A stretch of 64,000 nucleotides of DNA from Franzmannia pantelleriensis (GTDB lineage: Bacteria > Pseudomonadota > Gammaproteobacteria > Pseudomonadales > Halomonadaceae), in NCBI RefSeq assembly GCF_900102875.1, contig NZ_FNGH01000007.1:1-64000 (forward strand), written 5' to 3'. A program made the translations under genes and the position numbers. The notes beneath the pieces were generated by a model. It was not told the origin of the DNA, did not search any database, and saw only the letters and a program-made list of their open reading frames with translations. Every line of letters begins with the position of its first letter. Position 1 is the stretch's first letter. This document shows positions 48,794-58,118 of this stretch, piece after piece.

Positions 48794-50219
48794 TCTGGCC
48801 AACCCCATGAGAGCCATGCGACACCTGATGCTGTTGCCACTGACCCTGGCGCTGGCCGCCTGCGCGGTGGGGCCGGACTATCGCGCACCGGCGCTGCCCG
48901 AGCCCGCCGCCCTGGTGCGTACCGAGGCTGGGCTGGTGACGCCCGAGGCGGTCGAGCGTGACTTCTGGCGCGGCTTCGACGATGCGCTGCTTAGCGAACT
49001 GGTCGAGGAGGCCTTCGACGCCAACCACGACCTGCGCATTGCTCTGGCGCGCCACGACCGCAGCCTGGCCCTGCTGCGCCAGTCGCGCCGCGACCTGGCG
49101 CCCAGTGTCACCGCCGAGGCCGGCGCCGCCCATCAGCGCGCCAGTGCCGACCAGATGCCCCAGGCGACGCGCTCGCAGCGCGATTTCGAAAGCTATGATG
49201 CCGGCGTCGCCGCGCTGTGGGAGCTCGACTTCTTCGGCCGTGTGCGGCGCAGCGTGGAGGCGCAACAGGCGGAGGCGGAGGCCTCTGCCGCCGATGTGCG
49301 CGCCATGCAGGTGGTGGTGGTCGGTGAGCTGGTCGACCAGTACGTGCGCCTGCGCGGGCTGCAGGAGCAGCTGCGCGTAGCCCGGGCCAACGCCGAGAAC
49401 CAGCGCGAGTCGCTGGCGCTGGTCGATGCGCGGCTGGAGGCGGGGCGCGGTACCGACTTCGATAGCGTACGCGCCCGGGCGCAACTGGAGAGCACGCTGT
49501 CGCGCATTCCAGCACTGGAGGGTGAGATCGCCGCCATCATCCATCGCCTGGCGGTGCTGACCGGTCGCGAGCCGGGTGCGCTGATTGCGCGGTTGGAGGC
49601 GCCGGCAGCGCTGCCGACGCTGCACGAGAAGGTGGCGATCGGCCTGCCCGGCGAGTTGCTGCGCCGTCGCCCGGACATCGCTGCGGCGGAACGGCGCCTG
49701 CACGCCGCCACCGCCAGCATCGGCGTGGCCACCGCCGATCTCTACCCGCGCTTTACTCTCAGCGGGTTGCTCGGCACCCAGGCTGCCAGCACCGGTGATC
49801 TGTTCGGTCGCGACAGCGAGACCCGGCTGCTGGCGCTTGGGGTCGACTGGTCATTCCTCGACAGCGGCCGGGTGCGGGCGCGCATGGCCGCGGCGGATGC
49901 CGACGCCGAGATCAACCTGGCGCGCTACGAGCAGACCGTGCTGCAAGCACTGGAAGAGGCGGAGACGGCGCTTGCCCGTTATGCCCAGGCGCTGCGCGAG
50001 CGCGAACACCTGGTTGAGGCCGCCGAGGCCAGTGCCGAAGCGGCGCGGCAGGCCCGGGTACGCTTTGAGGTCGGCGTGATCGACTTCCTGGAGGTCATCG
50101 ACGCCGAACGCTCGGTGCTGGAGGCGGAGGATAGCCTGGCGCGCAGCCATACGCGTTCGGCAACCGCTCTGGTGGGGCTCTATCGCGCGCTGGCCGGCGG
50201 CTGGCCAAGCAGTGCCTGA
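48786..50219 (+). CDS. Outer-membrane efflux channel lipoprotein (OprM/NodT family)
   Basis: A 477-residue TolC-like channel protein with lipobox LAAC (LALAACAVGPDYRAPALPEP). The two repeated helical hairpins have ALWELDFFGRVRRSVEAQQAEAEA and RYEQTVLQALEEAETALARYAQAL. The mid-protein GLPGELLRRRPDIAAAERRLHAATASIGVATADLYPRF is the family hallmark. Its start overlaps the permease stop, completing the tripartite pump. An ATG 21 bp later is an alternative start. Confidence 0.92.
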   Translation: MPDLANPMRAMRHLMLLPLTLALAACAVGPDYRAPALPEPAALVRTEAGLVTPEAVERDFWRGFDDALLSELVEEAFDANHDLRIALARHDRSLALLRQSRRDLAPSVTAEAGAAHQRASADQMPQATRSQRDFESYDAGVAALWELDFFGRVRRSVEAQQAEAEASAADVRAMQVVVVGELVDQYVRLRGLQEQLRVARANAENQRESLALVDARLEAGRGTDFDSVRARAQLESTLSRIPALEGEIAAIIHRLAVLTGREPGALIARLEAPAALPTLHEKVAIGLPGELLRRRPDIAAAERRLHAATASIGVATADLYPRFTLSGLLGTQAASTGDLFGRDSETRLLALGVDWSFLDSGRVRARMAAADADAEINLARYEQTVLQALEEAETALARYAQALREREHLVEAAEASAEAARQARVRFEVGVIDFLEVIDAERSVLEAEDSLARSHTRSATALVGLYRALAGGWPSSA

Positions 50220-50233
50220 TCGCCTGCTTGGCG

Positions 50234-52183
50234 TCAGTCAGCTTCGATGGGGATTCGATGCTCACCCTCAACGTCAGGGAGGTACAGCACCGATGATTCG
50301 AGCCGCATGTCATCGGGTGCTCCGCTGCCCAACTGCCAGTGGGAAGGGAGTCGAAGGGTCACGCCTTGCACGGGGATGGGCGCATACAGCTGCAGCTGCC
50401 GTTGACCCTCGACCTCAATGACATCCACCTCCAGCTGATCGCGGGCCCGCCACCAATCACCGAATTGCGCCAGGGTGCCGAACCAGGCATCCGGCTTGAG
50501 TGCCGGAATGATCTGTTCGAGAAAGGCATATTTGTAGTCCAGCACATCCGGGTGCAACAGGATGACGAAGGTGCCCCCGTAGCCCTTGAGTTGATCGGCA
50601 AGCGCCAAGGCGGCGTCGACACGCAGGTCCATGCGCGGCGGAATCTCGTCCTCGATGGCGATCGGGAATTCGTAGATGCCGGTCTGCGTCTGATAGCGGC
50701 GGTCATAGGTCGCTCGGTAGGGCAGATGGGTCGTCACATTGCCCGCCGTCACCGAGGAGGAGTAGCGGTAGCCACTCGCCTCGAGTGCCTGGGGAAGCGC
50801 ATCGGGCGTCGCCAGGTAACCGGGGCGAAACGACACCACCTCGGCGTCGCTCAAGGCCTCTAGCAGGAAGCGACTGACGCGCATTTCGCCGAGTACGCTT
50901 GCGCCAATGGTATCCGCGACGCCGCGTACCCTTGGCTGGTAGTCCGGAAAGCGCTCCTCTCCGCTACCCAGGGGCACGCTGGCGTACATATCGGTATGGC
51001 TCACCGAGTGGCTGGCAATCTCCATACCAGACTCATGAAGGCTGTCGAGGACGTCCGGCGTCGCATCGTTGAAGAAGCCCTGGTCGTAATAGTCACGGAA
51101 ATACTTGGTCTGGATAAAGTAGGTGCCAGGGACACCCAACTGGTCGAGTAGGTCCCGATACGCCAGCATATTGTCCATCGAGTGGGCGAAGTCGACATCC
51201 AGGGAGACGATGACGCTCAGTGCCTGCCCTTCGGGCACGGTGTCGACGGTGACCGCCTGCGGCTCATGGTACTGGTAGAGGTGCCGCAGCCAGCGTAGCC
51301 ATACATCCACCGAGGGTTCATAGGCGTTGGCGTAGTCGCGGTAGGCTTCACTGTTGCGGTCGTTATAGGCGCGCTGGATAAAGAATCCCAGGTCGAATCC
51401 CAGCGCGTAGGCTTGTCCGCCACTGGCATCTTCATGAGTGACGACGGCCGGTGCACCATCCTGAAAATGGGCCAAGGGGGTTTGTGCGCCGTGATATACC
51501 TGGGTGCCTATCCAAGAAGCGGGGTCGTCGGGAGCACCCAGTAACACCGTCCGCTCGCGTGGGTCATCGAGCCAACGGGTCGAGGGCGCCTCCGATGAGA
51601 AGCTCAGCTGATAGTGGTCGCGCGTTTCGCTGACCGATTCGAAGCCGAAGATATCCTGCAGTCCGCCCCCGAGTACCTGGGGTGCGATAAGGGTGCCGCC
51701 CGTCGTTACGTGTTCACGCAGCTGGTCGAGCGCATCCGCGTTGAGCACGCTGCCTGCAATCATCGGGTAGGCCAGTACTACCTGATGCTCGAGGGCGCGG
51801 GAGACATCGGTGGTGATCGTGAATGGCACGCCAATGGTCTTGAGACCATGCGCCAGGCCTAGCCATGTCGAGTCTTCGTCGGTCAGTAGAATGGCCAGAC
51901 GCGAAGGTGTTCCCCGGTCGTACTGGGTCCAGGCAGTCGGAATGTTATCGGCAATCCGACTCGCGTCGGTGGGCCCCTCGAGACCGGACAGGACATGGTA
52001 AGTGTTGCGTTGTGCCAGGTAGATGGCGACCGCCAGTACCAGCACGGCGACGATCAGGATCCGAACCAGGTTCTCACTACTCTTCACGGCTGGCCTTGGC
52101 ACTGAGTTGAGTGCTATTGGAGATGAGTGACGCGGTCGTTCCGCGGGCTGGGAGTCAACCTGGTTAGAGGGTATCGCTCTCAT
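50234..52183 (-). CDS. Membrane-anchored polysaccharide deacetylase-family protein
   Basis: A 649-residue protein with one N-terminal transmembrane helix (about 40-57, NLVRILIVAVLVLAVAIYLA). A domain of about 200 residues follows that resembles class I glutamine-amidotransferase-like folds. A NodB homology domain runs from about 340 to 590: the metal Asp is in VIVSLDVDFAHSMDN, the HxxxH-type motif is SHSVSHTDMY, and RPGYLATPDALPQAL and ILLHPDVLD follow. A C-terminal beta domain closes it. It may deacetylate a cell-envelope or exopolysaccharide at the outer face of the inner membrane. The ribosome site is poor. Confidence 0.75.
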   Translation of the reverse strand: MRAIPSNQVDSQPAERPRHSSPIALNSVPRPAVKSSENLVRILIVAVLVLAVAIYLAQRNTYHVLSGLEGPTDASRIADNIPTAWTQYDRGTPSRLAILLTDEDSTWLGLAHGLKTIGVPFTITTDVSRALEHQVVLAYPMIAGSVLNADALDQLREHVTTGGTLIAPQVLGGGLQDIFGFESVSETRDHYQLSFSSEAPSTRWLDDPRERTVLLGAPDDPASWIGTQVYHGAQTPLAHFQDGAPAVVTHEDASGGQAYALGFDLGFFIQRAYNDRNSEAYRDYANAYEPSVDVWLRWLRHLYQYHEPQAVTVDTVPEGQALSVIVSLDVDFAHSMDNMLAYRDLLDQLGVPGTYFIQTKYFRDYYDQGFFNDATPDVLDSLHESGMEIASHSVSHTDMYASVPLGSGEERFPDYQPRVRGVADTIGASVLGEMRVSRFLLEALSDAEVVSFRPGYLATPDALPQALEASGYRYSSSVTAGNVTTHLPYRATYDRRYQTQTGIYEFPIAIEDEIPPRMDLRVDAALALADQLKGYGGTFVILLHPDVLDYKYAFLEQIIPALKPDAWFGTLAQFGDWWRARDQLEVDVIEVEGQRQLQLYAPIPVQGVTLRLPSHWQLGSGAPDDMRLESSVLYLPDVEGEHRIPIEAD

Positions 52184-52320
52184 CCCTTCGGGTCCAAGGC
52201 AACACGTCGCGAACTGTTGCTCTTCTTACCGCAGTCTGGCGTGAAATCAATTGATCATGGCGGCGTACATCGACGGCATATTATCGTTGCATGATCGAAC
52301 TTTTCGTCAGGAGACTTGGT

Positions 52321-53361
52321 ATGAAAGCCGTGGTCTACGAAGCTTTTTCCGCCCCGCCGCAGATCAAGCACCTGCCCGATCCGACGCCGGAAGCGCATGG
52401 CGTGGTGGTCAAGGTGATGGCCACCGGCGTGTGTCGCAGTGACTGGCACGGCTGGATGGGGCACGACCCCGACATTCAACTGCCCCATGTGCCGGGGCAC
52501 GAGCTGGCGGGCATCGTCGAGGCGGTGGGCAAGGACGTGACGCAGTGGCGCGTCGGCGATCGCGTCACGGTGCCCTTCGTCGGCGGCTGCGGCAGCTGCC
52601 CCGAGTGCTACGCCGGCCATCACCAGGTCTGCGACAACCAGTTCCAGCCCGGCTTCACCCACTGGGGCTCGTTTGCCGAGTACGTCGGCATCCACCAGGC
52701 GGACGTCAACCTGGTGGCCTTGCCGGAGACGCTGGGTTTCGCCACGGCGGCTAGCCTGGGCTGCCGTTTCGTGACCTCGTTTCGCGCCGTGGTCGATCAG
52801 GGCAAGGCATCCGCAGGGCAGTGGGTGGCGGTACACGGCTGCGGCGGCGTCGGCCTCTCCGCGATCATGATCGCCAATGCCGTGGGCGCCAACGTGGTGG
52901 CCGTCGACATCTCAGCCGCGAAGCTCCAGCTGGCCAGTGAGCTGGGCGCGGTCGCTACCGTCAACGCCAGTGAGGTGGCGGATGTTGCCGAGGCGGTCAT
53001 CGAGGTGACGCGGGGCGGTGCCCATGTGTCGCTGGATGCGCTGGGACACCCTACCACCTGCTTCAACTCGATCAGCAATCTTCGTAAGCGCGGCAAGCAC
53101 GTTCAGATCGGGCTGATGCTGGCCGATCACAGCACGCCTGCCATTCCGATGAGTAAGGTGATTGCCCACGAACTCGAGATTTTGGGCAGCCACGGTATGC
53201 AGGCCTATCGCTACGGCGCCATGCTCGACATGATCCAGACCGGCAAGCTTGCGCCCGAGAAGCTGGTCGGCCAGCGGATCAACCTGGAACGGTCGATCGC
53301 GGCGCTGACGAGCATGGACGAGTTCCAGGGCATCGGTGTGACCGTGGTGACCGAGTTCTGA
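52321..53361 (+). CDS. Zinc-dependent alcohol dehydrogenase
   Basis: A 346-residue medium-chain dehydrogenase. Catalytic zinc ligands lie in [10 protein letters not shown] and PGHELAGIV, the structural zinc loop is [15 protein letters not shown], and the NAD-binding loop is [25 protein letters not shown]. It oxidises alcohols or polyols, but the substrate is unknown. ATG 52321 has AGGAGA 9 nt upstream; the upstream in-frame start at 52291 has none. It stands alone. Confidence 0.9.
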   Translation: MKAVVYEAFSAPPQIKHLPDPTPEAHGVVVKVMATGVCRSDWHGWMGHDPDIQLPHVPGHELAGIVEAVGKDVTQWRVGDRVTVPFVGGCGSCPECYAGHHQVCDNQFQPGFTHWGSFAEYVGIHQADVNLVALPETLGFATAASLGCRFVTSFRAVVDQGKASAGQWVAVHGCGGVGLSAIMIANAVGANVVAVDISAAKLQLASELGAVATVNASEVADVAEAVIEVTRGGAHVSLDALGHPTTCFNSISNLRKRGKHVQIGLMLADHSTPAIPMSKVIAHELEILGSHGMQAYRYGAMLDMIQTGKLAPEKLVGQRINLERSIAALTSMDEFQGIGVTVVTEF

Positions 53362-53392
53362 GTTGCCGAGGCGAAGAAAAAGTAGCGCCGCG

Positions 53393-54697
53393 TCATGTTT
53401 GCGATGCGGTGTACACCTCTCTTAACCGCTGGCGCTCGTGTTCTTCATAGAAGCTCGGGTCGTCGAACAGGTCGCGCTGTGTATCATCGAAGATCATTTC
53501 CAACGCCTCTGCACTGCTTTGCACCATCGGCTCGAAGTGGGCGGTATGGGTGGTCAGGTCGGTGACATGACGGCGGCGATAGATCGCGTAAACGCCTAGC
53601 AGGGTAAACACGCAGGCAATATAGATCGGCAGGCCATGGCCCCCTAGTACTGTCATCAGCGAGCCCGCCGCGATTGGCGCAACGGCACAGCCTGCCCCGT
53701 GCATGACCAGCATGTCCGCAGAACCGGCGACGATTTCGTCCGGATGCAGCTGGTCGATCAGCTGCGCCACGGCCAACGGGTAGAGCGAAAACGCCAAGCC
53801 ACCCCACAGAAAATAGAGCCCCAGAAGCACGTCATGGTTGGGGGCAAAGGGCATTGCCGCGGCGATGATCGCTGCTAGAAATACCACCCAGGTCATCACC
53901 CTTGGGCGGTCATGTTTATCCGAAAAGCGCCCGATCGGAATCTGCAGTAGCGCGCCGCCAATTATCGCCACGCTCATGACCAGCCCGACACCGCCAATAT
54001 CGAAACCCAACTGCGAGGCGTAGACCGGGGTCATCGACCAGAACGCTCCCATCGCAAGTCCCGATAACGTAGCGGAGGCCACTGCCAGTGGCGCGAAACC
54101 CAGTAACGCACGCAGGCTACTCTTGGGCCGCTCGGAAATGCTCGGCTGCACACGCCGAGTCATGGTGATGGGTAGCAACGCCCAGCTAATCAGAATGGCA
54201 ATCAGCGCAAACAGCAGGAAACCCTCCGGCGAGGAGAGTCGAAGTAGCTGTTGAGCAGCCGCCAGGGCCCCCAAATTGACCACCATGTAGACGGCGAAAA
54301 TACGCCCCCGCTCATGGCTGGCGGCTTGGCTGTTAAGCCAGCTCTCGATTACGGTAATCAAGGTAATGAAGGCGAGCCCGTAGACCACCCGCAACGGCAG
54401 CCATACCCACGGATTGACAAAGATAAGGTGCAGTAGCGCTACCGACGCGCAGATAGCGGCACAAAAGCCAAAGGTGCGGATGTGGCCCATGCGCCGTATC
54501 AAACGACCACTGACCCAGGTGCCGCAGATAAAGCCGACGAAATAACCGGACATGATGATCCCCAGCAACGCACTGGAGAATCCCTCGCCGGTGCCGCGCA
54601 AGGTCAGCAGGGTGTTCAGCAGGCCATTGCCTAGCAGCAACAGCGCCACGCTCCATAGAATCGACCTGACCGGCTTGAGCATCGTCAATGACCGCAT
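53393..54697 (-). CDS. MFS transporter (YcaD-like)
   Basis: A 434-residue carrier with twelve transmembrane helices. The helix 2-3 loop is GRLIRRMGHIRTFGFCAAI, and the helix 8-9 loop is GRFSDKHDRPRVMTWVVF. The C-terminal tail of about 60 residues is cytoplasmic and acidic. Sequence style is that of the YcaD/UMF group with unknown substrate. ATG 54697 follows GAGGAAG. The frame continues upstream through the neighbouring gene on the same strand, but that part is not transporter-like. Confidence 0.85.
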   Translation of the reverse strand: MRSLTMLKPVRSILWSVALLLLGNGLLNTLLTLRGTGEGFSSALLGIIMSGYFVGFICGTWVSGRLIRRMGHIRTFGFCAAICASVALLHLIFVNPWVWLPLRVVYGLAFITLITVIESWLNSQAASHERGRIFAVYMVVNLGALAAAQQLLRLSSPEGFLLFALIAILISWALLPITMTRRVQPSISERPKSSLRALLGFAPLAVASATLSGLAMGAFWSMTPVYASQLGFDIGGVGLVMSVAIIGGALLQIPIGRFSDKHDRPRVMTWVVFLAAIIAAAMPFAPNHDVLLGLYFLWGGLAFSLYPLAVAQLIDQLHPDEIVAGSADMLVMHGAGCAVAPIAAGSLMTVLGGHGLPIYIACVFTLLGVYAIYRRRHVTDLTTHTAHFEPMVQSSAEALEMIFDDTQRDLFDDPSFYEEHERQRLREVYTASQT

Positions 54698-54780
54698 GGC
54701 ACTTCCTCGTCGCGTCAATCCCAAGCCAGATGCATAAAGAGTGCCAGTAGAGCGTATCAGCGCTGCGCGATATCTGTTCT

Positions 54781-55530
54781 TCAGGGCCTCCAGCGCAGCG
54801 GATGTTCCTCCTTCAGCACGCCGTTCTCGTCCCAATCCTGCCAACCGCTGAAGGGGATCGTGGGTGTCTCCTCGAGCGTGGACAGTCGCTGGGCCCAGCT
54901 CGCCTTGGCGCTCTCGAGGTGCTCGCGAAACTCTCCCTCGGCCTGGTAGCTGAGTCCGCCGCCCTGGACGCCGTAGACGACCTGCGGTGCCAGTACCTCC
55001 AGGCCTAGGTAGTAGAGCGAGCAGTGTATCGGCCACATCAGCGTTGCCATGTCGCCGCCGCGCCCGTGGCGGGTAAAGGCCGCCGCTGGCGAGCCGGTGG
55101 TCACCGAGCAGATCGCCCGCTTGCCGGCCAGTCGGCCGCGGTCGTAGCGCATGCTGCCGGAGTAGAGACCGCCGTAGACCATCACCCGGTCGAACCAACC
55201 CTTGAGCATCGCCGGCAGCCCGTGCCACCACAGCGGGAACTGCAGGATGATCAGATCGGCACGCTCGATACGGGCAATCTCGCGCTGCACGTCATTGGGC
55301 AGAACATCCTCATTGAAGGCGTGGCGCTGTTCGGTCAGTGGCAGGAAGGTATCGGGGGTTACCCGTGTGGCATAGTGCGCCGGGCCCTCGACTGGATCAA
55401 AGCCTTCGAGGTAGAGATCCGAGATCTCGAGGCTATGGCTCTGGCGCTGAAGGGTTTTCACGGCGACATCCTTAAGAGCGCCATTGAAGGAGTGGGGTTC
55501 GGGATGGCAGAAGACGATCAGCACGTTCAT
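54781..55530 (-). CDS. NAD(P)H dehydrogenase (quinone) family flavoprotein
   Basis: A 249-residue flavodoxin-like-fold enzyme. The FMN/FAD binding start is MNVLIVFCHPEPHSFNGALK, followed by LIILQFPLWWHGLPAMLKGWFDRVM (isoalloxazine contact) and TTGSPAAAFTRHGRGGD. It is probably a two-electron quinone reductase related to MdaB or NQO1-type proteins. It is divergent from a LysR gene, with palindromes in the gap, suggesting inducible expression. The start at 55530 is unambiguous. Confidence 0.88.
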   Translation of the reverse strand: MNVLIVFCHPEPHSFNGALKDVAVKTLQRQSHSLEISDLYLEGFDPVEGPAHYATRVTPDTFLPLTEQRHAFNEDVLPNDVQREIARIERADLIILQFPLWWHGLPAMLKGWFDRVMVYGGLYSGSMRYDRGRLAGKRAICSVTTGSPAAAFTRHGRGGDMATLMWPIHCSLYYLGLEVLAPQVVYGVQGGGLSYQAEGEFREHLESAKASWAQRLSTLEETPTIPFSGWQDWDENGVLKEEHPLRWRP

Positions 55531-55582
55531 GGACGAAGACCTTTCATGGAGAATGTATGCTCAGGTCTGCGAGGCTATGATG

Positions 55583-55615
55583 TTCATTCGTGATTGAATA
55601 TTCATCGTTTATGAA
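55583..55615. promoter_or_regulatory. LysR-type binding region with two inverted repeats
   Basis: The 97-bp gap between the quinone reductase and lysR starts contains TTCA-N8-TGAA (55583-55598) and TTCAT-CGTTT-ATGAA (55601-55615). Two adjacent dyads in a divergent LysR promoter are typical of recognition and activation sites. The region is AT-rich compared with its surroundings. Confidence 0.55.
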
Positions 55616-55627
55616 AGTGAACTTTGC

Positions 55628-56503
55628 ATGAATGAACAGGTGCTGCAGTGGGATGATCTTCGCGTGGTCCTGGCAATCGCCTCGGCTGGCTCGTTAGCAG
55701 GGGCCGCCCGCGATATGGGGGCCAGTCACGCCACGCTGTTTCGGCGCCTCAATGCCATCGAGGCGCGGCTGGGCGTGGCGCTGTTCGAGCGCTCGCGCAC
55801 GGGTTATGCGCCGACCCCGGCAGGAGAGGACTTGGCGGCAACTGCGGCTCGTGTGGAAACCGAGGTGCTGGGTGCCGAGCGGCGCGTGGTGGGTCGTGAC
55901 CTTCGTCTCTCCGGTACCGTTCGCGTGACCACCACCGATACGCTGCTGATGGGGCTGCTGTCGCCGATCTTCGCCGAGTTCCAACGGGCTCACCCCGAGA
56001 TCACCCTCGAAGTGGCGGTCTCCAACCAGCTGTTCAATCTCTCCCAGCGCGATGCCGATGTGGCGGTGCGGCCCTCAGTGGTGCCACCGGAACACCTGGT
56101 TGGCCGTCCGGTGGGGCGTATTGCCCAGGCGGTCTATGCGCGTGCTGGCGGGGCGCCAGACGCCTGGGTCGGGCCGGACCGCCACCTGGGCTATGCGGCG
56201 CTCGATGCGTGGATGGCCAAACACGACGTGAACGAGCGTTGCTGTTATCGCGTCGATACCATGCTGGGGATGTACGCGGCGGCGCGCGAAGGGGTAGGGC
56301 GGGCCGTGTTGTCCTGCTATCTTGCCGATGGCGACCCGGCACTCACGCGCATCGGCGAGCCGCTCCCCGAGCTTGCCACCGAGCTGTGGCTGCTGACCCA
56401 CCCCGATCTGCGGCGGGTGGCGCGTATACGGGCGCTGATGACCTTTGTAGCCAAGGCGCTGGTGGAACGAGGCTCACAGCTGGCCGGCAAGCGCGGTGAT
56501 TAA
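55628..56503 (+). CDS. LysR family transcriptional regulator
   Basis: A 291-residue LysR protein. The winged helix is DDLRVVLAIASAGSLAGAARDMGASHATLFRRLNAIEARLG (about 9-50), followed by an effector domain with TTDTLLMGLLSPIF. It probably controls the divergent quinone reductase. It has the same length as the LysR protein at 15224-16099 and shares SHATxFRRLN, NxLxxSxRxADVAxxP-like and GVGxxVLxCYLAD segments. The two belong to one subfamily but have very different base composition. Its stop overlaps the SleB gene by 4 nt. Confidence 0.9.
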   Translation: MNEQVLQWDDLRVVLAIASAGSLAGAARDMGASHATLFRRLNAIEARLGVALFERSRTGYAPTPAGEDLAATAARVETEVLGAERRVVGRDLRLSGTVRVTTTDTLLMGLLSPIFAEFQRAHPEITLEVAVSNQLFNLSQRDADVAVRPSVVPPEHLVGRPVGRIAQAVYARAGGAPDAWVGPDRHLGYAALDAWMAKHDVNERCCYRVDTMLGMYAAAREGVGRAVLSCYLADGDPALTRIGEPLPELATELWLLTHPDLRRVARIRALMTFVAKALVERGSQLAGKRGD

Positions 56504-57129
56504 CGCGCGGCCCCGCCGCTGGGTCTATAGAACAGGAAAATATCGGTTTCGGCGGTGAGTGGAAACACCGCTGCCCAGTCGGGCTGCACGCTGCGGTCAT
56601 GGAAATACAGCGCGCCGCCGGTTTGGTCGGGTAGCGCTTGATTGAGGGCCTGGCGGGCGATCTCCTTGGCGATTTCGTAGGCGTCTTCTTCTACTACGTC
56701 ATCTGCCCGTCCATCGCACCACCACGAGAATTGGCAGGGACCCTGCTCGGAGCCGGCGGTGATGACCTCGCATATCGTATTGGGGAACTCCGGATGTGCC
56801 AGCCGGTTCATGACCACGCTGGCCACGCCCGCCTTCTCTGTCTCGGGGGTGCCCTTGGCTTCCCAATAGAGGGCGCGGGCAAGGCAGGTCAGCGGATCTT
56901 CCAGCGCTGCCTGGCCGGCGGGATCCACGGCCTGGGCTTCACCTGGCGTGATGGGGGCGTCGGGTGGTGTGGCCTCGACGTCCGGCGCGATGACCTGTTC
57001 CAGCACCTCGGCCTTGTCGAGGGCGGATTGGGCCTTGGGCGATGGCGAGGCGACGGCTGCCTGGGCTGTGGCAAGTAGCGACGCGAACATGAGCGTGGCA
57101 AGCAAGGCAGTCATGCGTGGCTGGCGCAT
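56500..57129 (-). CDS. Cell wall hydrolase, SleB family
   Basis: A 209-residue exported protein. After a hydrophobic signal (ALLATLMFASLLATAQAA) and a Pro-rich linker comes the Hydrolase_2/SleB domain: CLARALYWEAKGTPETEKAGVASVVMNRL with the catalytic Glu, then FPNTICEVITAG, CQFSWWCDG and ALYFHDRSV. Family members cleave peptidoglycan glycan strands. The domain outside spore formers is thought to act in wall turnover. Start ATG 57129 has no strong ribosome site; ATG 57114 is an alternative. Confidence 0.85.
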   Translation of the reverse strand: MRQPRMTALLATLMFASLLATAQAAVASPSPKAQSALDKAEVLEQVIAPDVEATPPDAPITPGEAQAVDPAGQAALEDPLTCLARALYWEAKGTPETEKAGVASVVMNRLAHPEFPNTICEVITAGSEQGPCQFSWWCDGRADDVVEEDAYEIAKEIARQALNQALPDQTGGALYFHDRSVQPDWAAVFPLTAETDIFLFYRPSGGAAR

Positions 57130-57248
57130 GGGAGGGATCTCTGAGCATGGACGCCAGGAGGCGCGCTGGTAAACGCAGTATAGCCGGTGGCCGCACTGCG
57201 GGCATGCTGCCACACTGGGTGTCGTTCAATCACCAAAGGAGTCGCCCC

Positions 57249-57290
57249 ATGTCGTTTTGCTATCGCGCTATGTGGCGCTACGCCCGCTGA
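57249..57290 (+). CDS. Possible 13-codon leader peptide before the AadA-like gene
   Basis: ATG 57249 is preceded at 7 nt by AAGGAG, the best ribosome site in the region. It opens a 13-codon frame, MSFCYRAMWRYAR, ending at TGA 57288-57290. The AadA-like frame is different and starts 14 nt later at a TTG. The arrangement could couple or attenuate translation of the downstream gene, or could be a relic of a frameshifted N-terminus. No experimental support can be drawn from sequence alone. Confidence 0.4.
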   Translation: MSFCYRAMWRYAR

Positions 57291-57303
57291 TGGAACGGAT
57301 GCC

Positions 57304-58059
57304 TTGATCTCGCTGCCGAACGAGGCCGGGGCGGCCTTCGACATCGTTGCCCGCGAGCTGGGCGAGAGCGTGGTCGGTGTTTATCTGTTCGGCTCGGCGC
57401 TTGCCGGTGGTCTGCGCCTCAATAGCGATGTGGACTTGCTGGTCATCGTTAGCCAGCCGCCCGCCGAGCTGGCTCGAAGACGCCTGGTCGAGGCGCTGAT
57501 GAGGGTTTCCGGCAGCCCCACGAACGACGGCTCGCCCAGGCCATTGGAGGTGACGCTGCTGTGCCGCCAGGCGCTGGTGCCGTGGCGCTACCCGCCGCGG
57601 AGTGAGCTGGTCTACGGCGAGTGGTTGCGAGATGACTTCGAGCAGGGCCACATACCGCCAGCGGCTACCGACCCCGACCTGGCGGTGGTGCTGACCACCG
57701 CCAGGCAGCAAAGCCTCGCCCTGTGCGGACCGGAGCTCGCGGCGCTGATCGCGCCGATTCCCGAGGCGGACCTGCGACGGGCCATCGTCGATTCGCTGTC
57801 TGGCCTGGTGGCGGGGCTGCAGGGCGATGAGCGTAACGTGCTGCTGACCCTGGCGCGCATGTGGATGACCCTCGAGACTGGAGAGATCGCGCCCAAGGAC
57901 GTCGCTGCCGCCTGGGCTGAGGAGCGCCTTCCACCCGACCATCGGACTACCATGGCGTTGGCACGTCTCGGCTACCTTGAAGGGGGCGGTGATGACTGGA
58001 CGCAGCGCATGCCGCAGGCGGAAGCGCTGGCGGCTTTCATGCAGCGATCCATCGCTTGA
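57304..58059 (+). CDS. AadA-like aminoglycoside nucleotidyltransferase, ANT(3'') family
   Basis: A protein of about 251 residues with the streptomycin/spectinomycin adenylyltransferase layout. The nucleotidyltransferase motif is VYLFGSALAGGLRLNSDVDLLVIV (Asp42, Asp44), then EVTLLCRQALVPWRYPPRSELVYGEW and DPDLAVVLTTARQQSLALCGPE. The C-terminal helical domain has GDERNVLLTLARMWMTLETGEIAPKDVAAAWAEERLP, near diagnostic for AadA. The start is uncertain: TTG 57304 gives the usual N-terminus. Base composition matches the host, and no integron parts surround it. It is probably an intrinsic chromosomal relative. Confidence 0.85.
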   Translation: MISLPNEAGAAFDIVARELGESVVGVYLFGSALAGGLRLNSDVDLLVIVSQPPAELARRRLVEALMRVSGSPTNDGSPRPLEVTLLCRQALVPWRYPPRSELVYGEWLRDDFEQGHIPPAATDPDLAVVLTTARQQSLALCGPELAALIAPIPEADLRRAIVDSLSGLVAGLQGDERNVLLTLARMWMTLETGEIAPKDVAAAWAEERLPPDHRTTMALARLGYLEGGGDDWTQRMPQAEALAAFMQRSIA

Positions 58060-58118
58060 CCCGCCGTGGGGCCACTACGTTACTCTGTTAGCACGCTTAT
58101 TTTTTCAAGGAGTACCTC

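Noticed and set aside
46457..48817. A 786-residue minus-strand frame
   Set aside because: It is a shadow of the RND permease gene, rich in His, Gln and Arg as expected from reversed GC-rich codons.
54697..55231. Possible fusion of the MFS transporter to an upstream 180-residue extension
   Set aside because: The frame is open upstream but overlaps the quinone reductase gene in another frame, and the extension has no transporter or domain character. ATG 54697 has a good ribosome site.
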